In this document: piece by piece, positions 8,193-16,069 of the stretch | How the letters are laid out: each line of letters begins with the position of its first letter | Numbering within the stretch: position 1 is the first letter of the stretch | NCBI GenBank assembly: GCA_024654265.1 | Contig: JANLIO010000018.1 | Span: 1-20,877, forward strand | DNA from: a bacterium | GTDB lineage: Bacteria > Patescibacteriota > Patescibacteriia > 2-12-FULL-60-25 | Direction: 5' to 3' | Length of the DNA stretch: 20,877 nucleotides | The notes under the pieces: model-generated | What the model saw: only the letters and a program-made list of their open reading frames with translations | Database searches by the model: none | Told to the model about the DNA's origin: nothing | Program-made: the position numbers and the translations under genes

Positions 8193-8259
8193 GTGCCAGA
8201 CCCCATGGGGTCTGGCACTGTGGGGTCTGGCACCAGGGTGCCATACGGTGTGGATAAGT
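8193..8259 (+). repeat. REP-like palindromic repeat, copy 2
   Basis: Second copy of the 67-bp unit. Here the first hairpin is a perfect 26-bp palindrome (8193-8218) because the centre reads CCCCATGGGG. The downstream half-site, the second hairpin (TGGCACC/GGTGCCA at 8228-8234 and 8237-8243) and TGTGGATAA (8249-8257) are unchanged. It starts 20 nt after the RAYT stop and ends 64 nt before the start of the secretion operon. The hairpin directly after the RAYT gene could also stop its transcription, although no T-run follows. Confidence 0.9.
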
Positions 8260-8308
8260 GTGGTTGGGGTGGGTGGGGTTTTGGTGTGAGATTGTGAATA
8301 AAAAATCG

Positions 8309-8317
8309 TGGTATACT
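8309..8317 (+). promoter_or_regulatory. Extended -10 promoter of the secretion operon, leaderless start
   Basis: TG-G-TATACT (8309-8317) is a near-perfect extended -10 element. It is followed after six bases by the ATG at 8324. The expected start of transcription falls on or next to the ATG, and no Shine-Dalgarno is present. No -35 at a normal distance is visible, which is compatible with an extended -10 promoter. The preceding stretch 8258-8282 is a G/T-rich strand with no other recognisable site. Confidence 0.6.
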
Positions 8318-8323
8318 GGTGGT

Positions 8324-11167
8324 ATGAAATCCGTTCGGATGCTTGTCAAAGAACGGGATGTCCGTTTACGCGCCCTTGTCGTCGTTTTAGCGATCGTGGG
8401 AATTTTTCTTGTACTCGGACATGTACATGCGCAAGGAGCGCCCAATCCATCTCCTCCGCCAGCCGCGAAGGGTAGCGGAACTTTTGAGGGGTTTGGGGAT
8501 TGGGTTGTAACTCAGGTTGGAAGAATGATGGGCTACATCATTCAGATGTTGGCATCTTTGGTTATCATTATCACCAATATTCTTATCAATATTGCGCAGT
8601 ACAACGATTTTGTTAAATCGCAACCTGTGAGTATTGGTTGGAGTCTTGTGCGAGACGTGGTGAACATGTTTTTTATTATTGTTCTTTTAGTATCAGCATT
8701 CTCCACTATTATTGGATATCGGGAATTTCATTATAAACAAGTGCTTCCGAAGTTATTATTAATGGCGGTTCTGATCAATTTTTCCAAAACATTGGTTGGT
8801 CTCATGATTGATTTTTCTCAAGTTGTGATGCTGACGTTCGTCAGTGCATTTGCACAAGCGGCTGCTGGTAATTTTGTGGTGGCATTAAAATTGACGCAAG
8901 TTACGAAAATCAACCCGGATACATTTGGAACCGGGAAATCCGGTGATCTTGGTGCGCTTATCGCCGCCGGGATGCTTGCTATCCTGATGCTTGGCGCTAC
9001 GTTGACGCTCGTTCTTATCATGACCATGTTCTTGATCGTGCGCATTGTTGGGCTATGGATGCTCTTAATTTTTTCTCCCATGGCCTTTTTCGCCCTCGCA
9101 CTTCCCGGAAAACTGCAAAAAGGTGTATCCGCTTTCGTAAGCGATTGGTGGAGCAAATTAGGAACATTTTTAATTGCTGGTCCCGTTATGGCGTTTTTCC
9201 TATGGCTCACACTCGCCGTCGTGCAGGGATCACCTAATGAGGCGTTTGGGAGTGTTATTGCTGGCGCGAGTAGTACGGAAGAAGTAAATCGTGTTACAAA
9301 AAGTGCTCATTTTATTACAAAAGTTGGGGATGCCGAGAATATCGCAACGTATCTTGTCGCCTTTGTCATGATGCTTGAGGGTGTTTCGTTTGCTGTAAAG
9401 TCGTCGTCAGCAGTTTCTGGGAAATTTGGGGCGCTTGCCGGAGGTCTTGCCGCGGGTGGAGGTGTTCTTGGGATCGCCGCAAAAGGAGCGGCTCGCGTTG
9501 GGCGTACAGGCGTGACAGCGACGCGATATGGTGCGAAGAAAATTGGCGGTGCAGCATTTGAAGGTCTTGATTACGCGACAGACATTCGTGGGAAAGTCGG
9601 TCGTGCCGGTTTGAAGGTTGCGGGTCGTTTGCCCGGTGCTGTGGGTGCCGAGACATTTGGGCGATTAGCTGGACATCGCAGGCAAGTTCAGCGTGAGCGG
9701 GGTGAGCGTCAAAAGAAACTGACGGCAGGGCTAACATCTGAAGAACAGCTTAACTTCCTTCAAGGTCGTGCGAAGTCGATTAACCGAAATGAAGCTACCG
9801 CAGCGCAGATGAATATTGCGAATGTGGCTTCGTCGAAAGGCGGATTAAAAGCGCTTCAAGCGAAACAAGAGGAGTCGTTAGCGTGGATTGCAGATCCGGA
9901 AGAGCGCAAACTAAAGGCTACGGCATTTGCACAGCAGGATGCGGCTCGTGCAATGAAAGCTGGGGTTACTGCGGCGGAAGCTTCGGGAGATGACAAGATG
10001 GCTGAAACGCTAAACGAGAAATACAAAAAAGATCCGTCGTTGTACGCTGATATCGGGGATCTTCGGAAGATGCAGAGTAGCGGTAATTTTAAAAAGGATA
10101 TTGGCGCATTATCTGACGATGCTTTCAAGGATAGTCGAGTTATTTCACGACTTGGTGAAATGCATGGGTTTATTGACGGGGAAGGAAATGTTGATCGCGA
10201 TAACGAAGTCGTGAAATATATTCAAGAAAAAGTTGGTGGGAATCGAGCGGCATTTTTGGATGAGCAATTAAAAGCATTTGAAGCGCGACCGGATGCGGCG
10301 AGAGCGGAGCGCGCAGGGCTACAAGAGGGGGCTGACGAAACAGCATTGAGACTCGCTCAAGTTCATCGTGGGTATGTTTCAAAAGATTCGAAGGGACAAG
10401 TCAGGCATGAATTCCTTTCCGAAGGAGCGCATTCTGCCGGACCTGCAACCGTTGCTCCGGCGGTTGCCAATCGTACACAGGCGGTTGCACGCGTTGCTGA
10501 GCTTGCACAAAGAGGGTTTGCGCCGAATACGGCGGAATCAATCGACGCTCAAGTCAGCTCGATTTCAGCTGGAGCGCCTCTTGCTCAAACATCCGGATTT
10601 AATTCAAAAGTTGGTGAATTCAGTTCCGGGGCACATCGCCAAGCATTTGCGGATGTTGCAAGATATACGGATCAAGATTTGCAGTCAGAAGATACAGAAG
10701 ATACGGAGCGCGCACTGAGCTTAATTGAGGGGTTGGATATAACTGGATTAAAGAGCAATGCCGATGGCCATAATGAAGCGCGTTCAACACTCCTTTCAAG
10801 TGTTTCGCCGGTAGCCATGCGAAAAGGATATGAAAAAGCGAGCGCGGGAAATCGAACAAAAGCCCAAAAGAAAATAAGAGAAGTTGCGAATTTGTATCGA
10901 AGTGAAGGCGCTCGTTTGAAGGGGGCACTGGGTGGTGGCGTAAGCGTGGATGCAATTGCTAGTCTTGTTTCAGCTCCTCAGGATGCGACAAATAATACCT
11001 TGAAACAGAAAATGATTGAGAAGTTCGGTTCCGAGGAACGAGCGCTTGAAGCGGGAAAGATCATTGTCTCTGCGAACGAGATAAATACCGGCGAACAGTT
11101 CCGCGCGCTTCGTCAGGAGCTTGATCCCCGCGCCGCACGTCGTGCGGGCGGTGGGAGAACCACATAG
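8324..11167 (+). CDS. VirB6/TrbL-like type IV secretion membrane protein with long C-terminal region
   Basis: Probable inner-membrane channel component of a type IV secretion system. From the ATG at 8324 the protein is 947 aa. It starts with a signal-peptide-like segment (hydrophobic 17-33, then VHA-QGAP as a plausible cleavage site near 36). About six or seven more membrane segments follow between residues 65 and 355 (for example near 72-92, 110-131, 142-162, 210-236, 238-261, 278-300). This is the TrbL/VirB6 pattern. From about 370 on the protein is hydrophilic, rich in Ala, Glu, Lys and Arg, and looks helical, after a Gly/Ala-rich linker. The family usually has 300-500 aa, so the extra 550 residues are unusual but seem common in CPR systems. 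An in-frame start at 8258 would put extra residues in front of the signal peptide and is rejected. It is the first gene of the operon, three nt before the next gene. Confidence 0.8.
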   Translation: MKSVRMLVKERDVRLRALVVVLAIVGIFLVLGHVHAQGAPNPSPPPAAKGSGTFEGFGDWVVTQVGRMMGYIIQMLASLVIIITNILINIAQYNDFVKSQPVSIGWSLVRDVVNMFFIIVLLVSAFSTIIGYREFHYKQVLPKLLLMAVLINFSKTLVGLMIDFSQVVMLTFVSAFAQAAAGNFVVALKLTQVTKINPDTFGTGKSGDLGALIAAGMLAILMLGATLTLVLIMTMFLIVRIVGLWMLLIFSPMAFFALALPGKLQKGVSAFVSDWWSKLGTFLIAGPVMAFFLWLTLAVVQGSPNEAFGSVIAGASSTEEVNRVTKSAHFITKVGDAENIATYLVAFVMMLEGVSFAVKSSSAVSGKFGALAGGLAAGGGVLGIAAKGAARVGRTGVTATRYGAKKIGGAAFEGLDYATDIRGKVGRAGLKVAGRLPGAVGAETFGRLAGHRRQVQRERGERQKKLTAGLTSEEQLNFLQGRAKSINRNEATAAQMNIANVASSKGGLKALQAKQEESLAWIADPEERKLKATAFAQQDAARAMKAGVTAAEASGDDKMAETLNEKYKKDPSLYADIGDLRKMQSSGNFKKDIGALSDDAFKDSRVISRLGEMHGFIDGEGNVDRDNEVVKYIQEKVGGNRAAFLDEQLKAFEARPDAARAERAGLQEGADETALRLAQVHRGYVSKDSKGQVRHEFLSEGAHSAGPATVAPAVANRTQAVARVAELAQRGFAPNTAESIDAQVSSISAGAPLAQTSGFNSKVGEFSSGAHRQAFADVARYTDQDLQSEDTEDTERALSLIEGLDITGLKSNADGHNEARSTLLSSVSPVAMRKGYEKASAGNRTKAQKKIREVANLYRSEGARLKGALGGGVSVDAIASLVSAPQDATNNTLKQKMIEKFGSEERALEAGKIIVSANEINTGEQFRALRQELDPRAARRAGGGRTT

Positions 11168-11170
11168 TTT

Positions 11171-12868
11171 ATGATCCGAGTTCGAAACACCCCACCTCCA
11201 CCACCGGCAGATGAACTCGATGTTGTCGCGAAAAGCGAGAGTGGCGTTGCTCCACAAAGGAAGGTGACTTCACGCGTAACATCGGCGAATATTCAATCAG
11301 CAACGGTGCCGTCAACTTCTCCGAATAAAGAGGATGATTCTTTGAGCGTGGATATTCATCTTCCTCCGGAACGACTTCATTTTTTTCTTTCAGATCGATA
11401 TCGAACTTCATTAGATACGATTCGTGAAGAATTCAAACTTTCATCAGAGGATTCAAATTTTATCAGCGATCTTGACCGTTTGGTAATGTCGGGGCAGATG
11501 GATCTTGATGCGTATATTGTTGCTTTGGACGACGAGCTTCATCTTGATCCAAGCGTTCTCAAAAAACTCCAAGCTCAGCTTCTTGCTGATCGTTTTCTTC
11601 CATTTGGAGACGATCTTAAACCATCGGCTTCGGACGTTGCGAAAGAACACGAGCTTGAGATTCCAAGAACGTCGTATTATCGCGTGTATTCTCGTCCGCT
11701 TACATTTTCCGGTGTGACGAGTGAGGTTGCGGAAATGGCGGGGATTGGGTTGCTCGGTCGAGATGTTCGCGCGCGACTTCGCGATCTCATCATTGCAAAA
11801 TCGAAAAATGAACAGGTGGATTCGCGGATATTGGAGGTGATGACACGTGGAGAGTCGTTTGGTGGTCTTGGGTTTGATCGGAAAAAAGCATCATCGGTTT
11901 TATTCTCAATTAACGATATTTTGGAGAGAACAACAGTGTTGTCTGAAGAGGCATACGGGGATTGGTTGGCAAAGAAGACGAGTGGATCAATGGTACAAAA
12001 GAAGAAAGTGGGTGCGTCGACAGATGCGGAAAATGATTCGAAACAAGAGGATCGGCAAAAGATTGAGGGAGAATTAATAGAGAAAAAACGGCAGGTGGAT
12101 ACGACGATTGGGCGCGCGGTTGAATCAGCGTTGGCAAAGATTTCGTATAAACCTACGTCGCCATATCTTGGGCGTCGGCTTCAAAACGCTATCTCATCTC
12201 GGCTTCGTGATGTTCGGAACGCACATGATTTTCGAGATGTGCTTCTTCGTCCGGAAAAAGTTGGTGGAATTGGGGTGAATGCTGAGCTTGCTGATACAGT
12301 GGCACGCGAAATGGAAGCTGTGTATTTGGAATTTCATGATTCGATTGCAACGGAGGAGGTGAAGAGAATGGATGAACAGGTAAAGATTCAGCATCAAAAA
12401 GTGGAGGATCGGAAAAAAAAGCGTTCCGAAGAACATGCAAAATGGTTTGAGGAAAAAATGCGTGGAGGAAATGCGGTTTCACAGACAACGATTCCAAAAA
12501 CAGGAAAGCCATCTGTTGATACGGTGCAACATGATCGCCCTCGACTGGTTGGACTTTTGGATGAATTAAGCACGGTGACACGAAATGAGTTTCGAAGAAT
12601 GGGGGATTCGCCGGATCTTGCGATTGCGCAAATTCTTAAAAAGATCGAAACCGTGGGGCAAGATTCGGCAGATGGTCGGATTCGGGCAGTTGTCGCGTTT
12701 CGAGCAAGCCCTCTTCAAAAGGAATACGTTGATTTGGTGGGAAGGAGCTTTAAGCAGGGGAAGCCGATTGCGGAGGTTGCGAAGGAACGTCGCGCAAAAG
12801 GAGAGGACACGCTTACGCCTGAGGAGATTTCGGCTATCATTCAGCTCAATTCTGCGCTACACTATTAG
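11171..12868 (+). CDS. Unrecognised 565-aa protein in the secretion operon
   Basis: I do not recognise a family. The ATG at 11171 is three nt after the preceding stop. The N-terminus has a proline run (about residues 8-12) and a low-complexity Ser/Thr-rich stretch to about 58. Mixed helical segments follow. A charged, coiled-coil-like region lies around residues 275-310, and a strongly Lys/Glu-rich one at about 395-430 (RMDEQVKIQHQKVEDRKKK). A further helical C-terminus follows. There is no signal peptide and no membrane segment, so it is probably cytoplasmic. Its fixed place between the VirB6-like and PrgI genes suggests a cytoplasmic scaffold or accessory factor of the secretion machine, which is inference only. 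A weak GGGAG lies about 14 nt upstream of the ATG. Confidence 0.75.
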   Translation: MIRVRNTPPPPPADELDVVAKSESGVAPQRKVTSRVTSANIQSATVPSTSPNKEDDSLSVDIHLPPERLHFFLSDRYRTSLDTIREEFKLSSEDSNFISDLDRLVMSGQMDLDAYIVALDDELHLDPSVLKKLQAQLLADRFLPFGDDLKPSASDVAKEHELEIPRTSYYRVYSRPLTFSGVTSEVAEMAGIGLLGRDVRARLRDLIIAKSKNEQVDSRILEVMTRGESFGGLGFDRKKASSVLFSINDILERTTVLSEEAYGDWLAKKTSGSMVQKKKVGASTDAENDSKQEDRQKIEGELIEKKRQVDTTIGRAVESALAKISYKPTSPYLGRRLQNAISSRLRDVRNAHDFRDVLLRPEKVGGIGVNAELADTVAREMEAVYLEFHDSIATEEVKRMDEQVKIQHQKVEDRKKKRSEEHAKWFEEKMRGGNAVSQTTIPKTGKPSVDTVQHDRPRLVGLLDELSTVTRNEFRRMGDSPDLAIAQILKKIETVGQDSADGRIRAVVAFRASPLQKEYVDLVGRSFKQGKPIAEVAKERRAKGEDTLTPEEISAIIQLNSALHY

Positions 12869-12905
12869 GGAATTTGGAATGTGGAATTTGGAATGTGGAA
12901 TATTT
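12869..12905 (+). repeat. 14-bp tandem repeat between operon genes
   Basis: The unit GGAATTTGGAATGT occurs at 12869-12882 and exactly again at 12883-12896, followed by a partial third copy (GGAATATTTC). It fills the first half of the 77-nt gap between the 565-aa gene and the PrgI gene. No stem-loop is obvious. The rest of the gap is AT-rich with a poor promoter-like pair (TTTACA at 12908, TATTCT at 12929, spacing 15), which I do not call. Confidence 0.8.
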
Positions 12906-12945
12906 CATTTACATTTCAACCATATCCATATTCTGAACGATACAA

Positions 12946-13404
12946 ATGCCTGAGAAATTTATTGTTCCTCAATTTATTGATAAAGAAGATCGAATTCTCG
13001 GTCCGATAACGGTGCGCCAATTTTTGATATCACTTGCAACGGTTTTTATCTCATTTGTTGAGTTTCGGGTTTTGACGTTTATCTACTTTATCCCGCTCGT
13101 TATCGTGACAGCAGGCATTGGAGGCGTATTCGCATTTGTGAAAATAAACGGTCAGCCGTTTCATATTTTCTTTTTGAACTTTTTACAAACATCTGTCCGC
13201 GCAAAATTGCGCGTATGGGATAAAACGCTTTCCGATGCAGAACTCCGACCTTTCCTCGTTGTGCCAGCTGATGAAACGGTTGCAGTGATTATCAGAAAAC
13301 CTCCACCCTCGGCCAAGCATCTTCGTGATTTAACGCTCATCGTAAATACCGGTGGTTCATATCATCCGGAAGAATGGGGCGAGGAAGCGGAGAAAAAAGT
13401 GTGA
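12946..13404 (+). CDS. PrgI-family type IV secretion protein
   Basis: Small inner-membrane protein that precedes VirB4-type ATPases in Gram-positive and CPR conjugation-like systems and is thought to play the VirB3 role. It is 152 aa. The N-terminus MPEKFIVPQFIDKEDRILGP with TVRQF is characteristic of the family. Two adjacent membrane segments follow (about 24-40 and 42-64), then a conserved basic/aromatic stretch (KINGQPFHIFFLNFLQ). A soluble C-terminus of about 70 residues follows, with DETVAV and PPSAKHLRDL. The ATG at 12946 has no Shine-Dalgarno. It lies 25 nt before the VirB4 N-domain gene, as expected for a VirB3-VirB4 pair. Confidence 0.85.
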   Translation: MPEKFIVPQFIDKEDRILGPITVRQFLISLATVFISFVEFRVLTFIYFIPLVIVTAGIGGVFAFVKINGQPFHIFFLNFLQTSVRAKLRVWDKTLSDAELRPFLVVPADETVAVIIRKPPPSAKHLRDLTLIVNTGGSYHPEEWGEEAEKKV

Positions 13405-13429
13405 GAAGTCTGTGAAATACGTTACGAAT

Positions 13430-14134
13430 ATGGCGAAAAAGAAACCATTGTCAAGCGCGCCGAAAAAGCCACCATCAAAACCGGGTACGCCAACCCAACG
13501 TTTTATTGATATCACGGAAATTCGTGAAGACGTTACAATCATGAAAGACGGGACGACCCGTGCCGTTTTGCTGGTTTCAAGCATTAACTTTGCATTGAAA
13601 TCTCAGGATGAGCAGAACGCAATCGTGCAGGCGTACATGGGATTTTTGAATAGTCTTGATTTTCCGATCCAAGTCGTTATCCAATCGCGACGGATGAATA
13701 TCGACGGATATATGGAGCGTTTACGTGAGGCGCAAAAGAATCAAACAAATGATTTACTACGACAACAAATCGATGACTACCGATCGTACGTAAAAGAGCT
13801 TGTTGACTTGGGGGACATCATGCAAAAGCGATTTTATGTTGTGATCCCATTTGATCCTGCAACAGAGCAAAAGGAGCAGAATTTTTTTGCAAAAGTCGGA
13901 ACAATCCTCACGCCATCTGTCGCCATCCATCTTTCGGAAAAACGATTTACAAAAGAGAAAAGTCAGTTGATGTTGCGCGTCAATCAAATTATTGGTGGAT
14001 TACAATCAATGTCACTTACCGCAGTGATGTTGGACACGCAAAGTCTGATTGAGTTGTATTATACGGTGTACAATCCCGAACTGTTTGAATCTCAGCGGTT
14101 AACCGATGTTGGAAAGACGCGACTTGAAGAATGA
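13430..14134 (+). CDS. TraC/VirB4 N-terminal-domain protein (stand-alone)
   Basis: From the ATG at 13430 the protein is 234 aa and starts MAKKKPLSSAPKKPPSKPGT, a basic proline-rich leader. The rest (TQRFIDITEIREDVTIMKDG, LLVSSINFALKSQDEQNAI, FLNSLDFPIQVVIQSRRMNI, then a central helical insert and RFYVVIPFDP) looks like the N-terminal domain that VirB4/TraC ATPases carry before the motor domain. It has no Walker motifs. The reading frame is open upstream to 13352, but that part overlaps the PrgI gene, so 13430 is preferred. It ends one nt before the preferred VirB4 start, so translation is probably coupled and the two proteins are likely to act as one VirB4 unit. No frameshift scar is seen, and separate genes seem to be the normal arrangement in CPR genomes (from general knowledge). 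Confidence 0.8.
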   Translation: MAKKKPLSSAPKKPPSKPGTPTQRFIDITEIREDVTIMKDGTTRAVLLVSSINFALKSQDEQNAIVQAYMGFLNSLDFPIQVVIQSRRMNIDGYMERLREAQKNQTNDLLRQQIDDYRSYVKELVDLGDIMQKRFYVVIPFDPATEQKEQNFFAKVGTILTPSVAIHLSEKRFTKEKSQLMLRVNQIIGGLQSMSLTAVMLDTQSLIELYYTVYNPELFESQRLTDVGKTRLEE

Positions 14135-14135
14135 T

Positions 14136-16046
14136 ATGGCAATTCAACCTACAGAAAAAAAAGACGGACTCAAAACACTCGTAAAAGGCGGGGTTGAGTT
14201 TGAAAAGAAACCGTCAAAAGAAGAGCAAAAGGTTGCGCAGGTAAAAGAGCGCGAACTTCTTGAAGAGGAGCGTATTTATCGTCGAGGTGTTGCCAGCATC
14301 AAAGATTTGATTGCGCCGGCTGCCATGAAAGTGGAACCAAGTTTTCTCCGTTTGGGAGATACGCTTGTTCGTACGCTTTTTATCGTGACGTATCCGCGAT
14401 ATGTTTCTGTTGGCTGGGCATCACCGATCATCAATCTTTCGGCGACAATGGATACGGCGATGTTTTTCTATCCCGTTAAAGCTGACATTATCTTGAAACA
14501 GTTAAAGAAAAAGGTGGGTATTCTTGAAGCGCAGATTACGGGAGACAATGAAGCCGGCAAACCAAGAAATCCGGCAGATGAAACCGCGCTTCGCGACATT
14601 GAGCAACTTCGTGATGACCTTACGCAAGGGATCGAACACTTTTTTCAGTTCGCATTTTACGTGACGCTGTACTCAAAAGATGAGGATGAGTTAGAGCAAT
14701 TAACAAGCCAGATTGAATCAACGTTTGGCGCAATGTTGATCTACACAAAACGCGCGTTTTTCCAATCGGAACAAGGTTTTAATTCAACGGTTCCGTTTGC
14801 GCGTGACGAATTACTTATCACGTTTAACATGAGCACGTCGCCGATCGCGTCGTCTTTTCCATTTACCTCGGCCGAGCTCACATCAGACGACGGCATTTTG
14901 TATGGCATTAATCGTCACAACAATTCGTTGATTTTGTTCGATCGTTTTAGTTTGCAGAATGCAAATGCCGTTATCTTTGCCACGTCAGGAGCCGGAAAAT
15001 CATACGCCGTGAAATTAGAGATTTTGCGATCACTCATGCTTGGTACGGACGTTCTTGTGATCGATCCGGAAATGGAATACAAAAGTTTGTCAGATGCGGT
15101 TGGTGGAACATATGTGAACATTTCTCTCGCTTCTGATTCAAAGATCAATCCATTTGATTTACCACGACCGATCGGAGGAAACGTTTCCGTGGAAGACATC
15201 ATCCGAAGTTCGGTTATTACAATTAAAGGATTACTGCGACTCATGTTGGGGAACGTGACAGTGGAGGAGGATTCGATTTTAGATCGTGCGCTTCTTGAAA
15301 CGTATGCGAAAAAAGATATTGTTCCAGAAGCGGATCTGACAGCCGTTGAACCGCCGATCTTGCAGGATTTTCAGGAGATTTTGGAAGGAATGGAGGGAAC
15401 GGAAAAGCTCGTGATTCGATTAAAAAAATATACGGAAGGAACATTCGCCGGATTGCTAAATGCGCCGACAAACGTGCGCGTGAATAACCAGATGGTCACG
15501 TTTTCCGTACGCGATCTTGAAGATGAACTGCGACCAATGGCGATCTACACCATCGTAAATTTCATTTGGAACGTCGTTCGTTCTGAGCGGAAAAAGCGGA
15601 TCCTTGTTATTGATGAGGCGTGGTGGCTGATGCAATCCGAGGATTCAGCGAAATTTATCTTCGCGCTTGTAAAGCGGTGTCGAAAGTATTATCTCGGCGT
15701 CACAACGATCACGCAGGATGTGAACGACTTTTTGACATCACCATACGGACAAGCCATTGTAACTAACTCGTCGCTTCAACTTTTATTGCGACAAAGTCCG
15801 GCATCAATCGATCTTATTGCGCGCGTCTTCCTTTTAACGCAATCGGAAAAGTATCTTCTTTTGGAAGCCGGAAAAGGGGAGGGAATCTTCTTTGCCGGAG
15901 ATCGTCACGCCGCGATTCAGGTTGTTGCGTCATACACGGAAGATCAAGTCATCACAACCGATCCAAAACAGTTGCTTGAAATCGAGGAAGAGCGAAAGCG
16001 ATTAAAGGAAGAAGAGGAGGAGGATGAAGGGAAAATACGAACGTAG
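14136..16046 (+). CDS. virB4: VirB4-family type IV secretion ATPase
   Basis: Cytoplasmic ATPase that powers assembly and transport by type IV secretion systems. From the ATG at 14136 the protein is 636 aa. After a charged N-terminal helix (about 25-50) come LRLGDTLVRTLFIVTYPRYV and a helical arm. The motor domain has Walker A ATSGAGKS (282-289), DPEMEY (311-316) and SKINPFDL near 335-342. Walker B is ILVIDEAWWLM (489-499), and VTTITQDVNDFL lies near 525 as in VirB4/TraC proteins. The C-terminus is an acidic Lys/Glu-rich tail. An alternative ATG at 14106 overlaps the preceding gene by 29 nt; 14136 is favoured because it follows the upstream TGA by one nt and a weak GAAG lies before it. The missing N-terminal domain is supplied by the preceding gene. 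Confidence 0.92.
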   Translation: MAIQPTEKKDGLKTLVKGGVEFEKKPSKEEQKVAQVKERELLEEERIYRRGVASIKDLIAPAAMKVEPSFLRLGDTLVRTLFIVTYPRYVSVGWASPIINLSATMDTAMFFYPVKADIILKQLKKKVGILEAQITGDNEAGKPRNPADETALRDIEQLRDDLTQGIEHFFQFAFYVTLYSKDEDELEQLTSQIESTFGAMLIYTKRAFFQSEQGFNSTVPFARDELLITFNMSTSPIASSFPFTSAELTSDDGILYGINRHNNSLILFDRFSLQNANAVIFATSGAGKSYAVKLEILRSLMLGTDVLVIDPEMEYKSLSDAVGGTYVNISLASDSKINPFDLPRPIGGNVSVEDIIRSSVITIKGLLRLMLGNVTVEEDSILDRALLETYAKKDIVPEADLTAVEPPILQDFQEILEGMEGTEKLVIRLKKYTEGTFAGLLNAPTNVRVNNQMVTFSVRDLEDELRPMAIYTIVNFIWNVVRSERKKRILVIDEAWWLMQSEDSAKFIFALVKRCRKYYLGVTTITQDVNDFLTSPYGQAIVTNSSLQLLLRQSPASIDLIARVFLLTQSEKYLLLEAGKGEGIFFAGDRHAAIQVVASYTEDQVITTDPKQLLEIEEERKRLKEEEEEDEGKIRT

Positions 16047-16069
16047 GCAACACCATTTATCATACTTTT

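Noticed and set aside
7483..8259. CRISPR array
   Set aside because: Only two copies separated by a coding gene; the repeats are long hairpins, not short units with regular spacers.
8258..8323. Earlier start for the VirB6-like gene
   Set aside because: It would place 22 residues before a clear signal peptide and put the extended -10 promoter inside the gene.
13352..13429. Earlier start of the VirB4 N-domain gene
   Set aside because: It would overlap the PrgI gene by over 50 nt; the ATG at 13430 gives a normal basic N-terminus.
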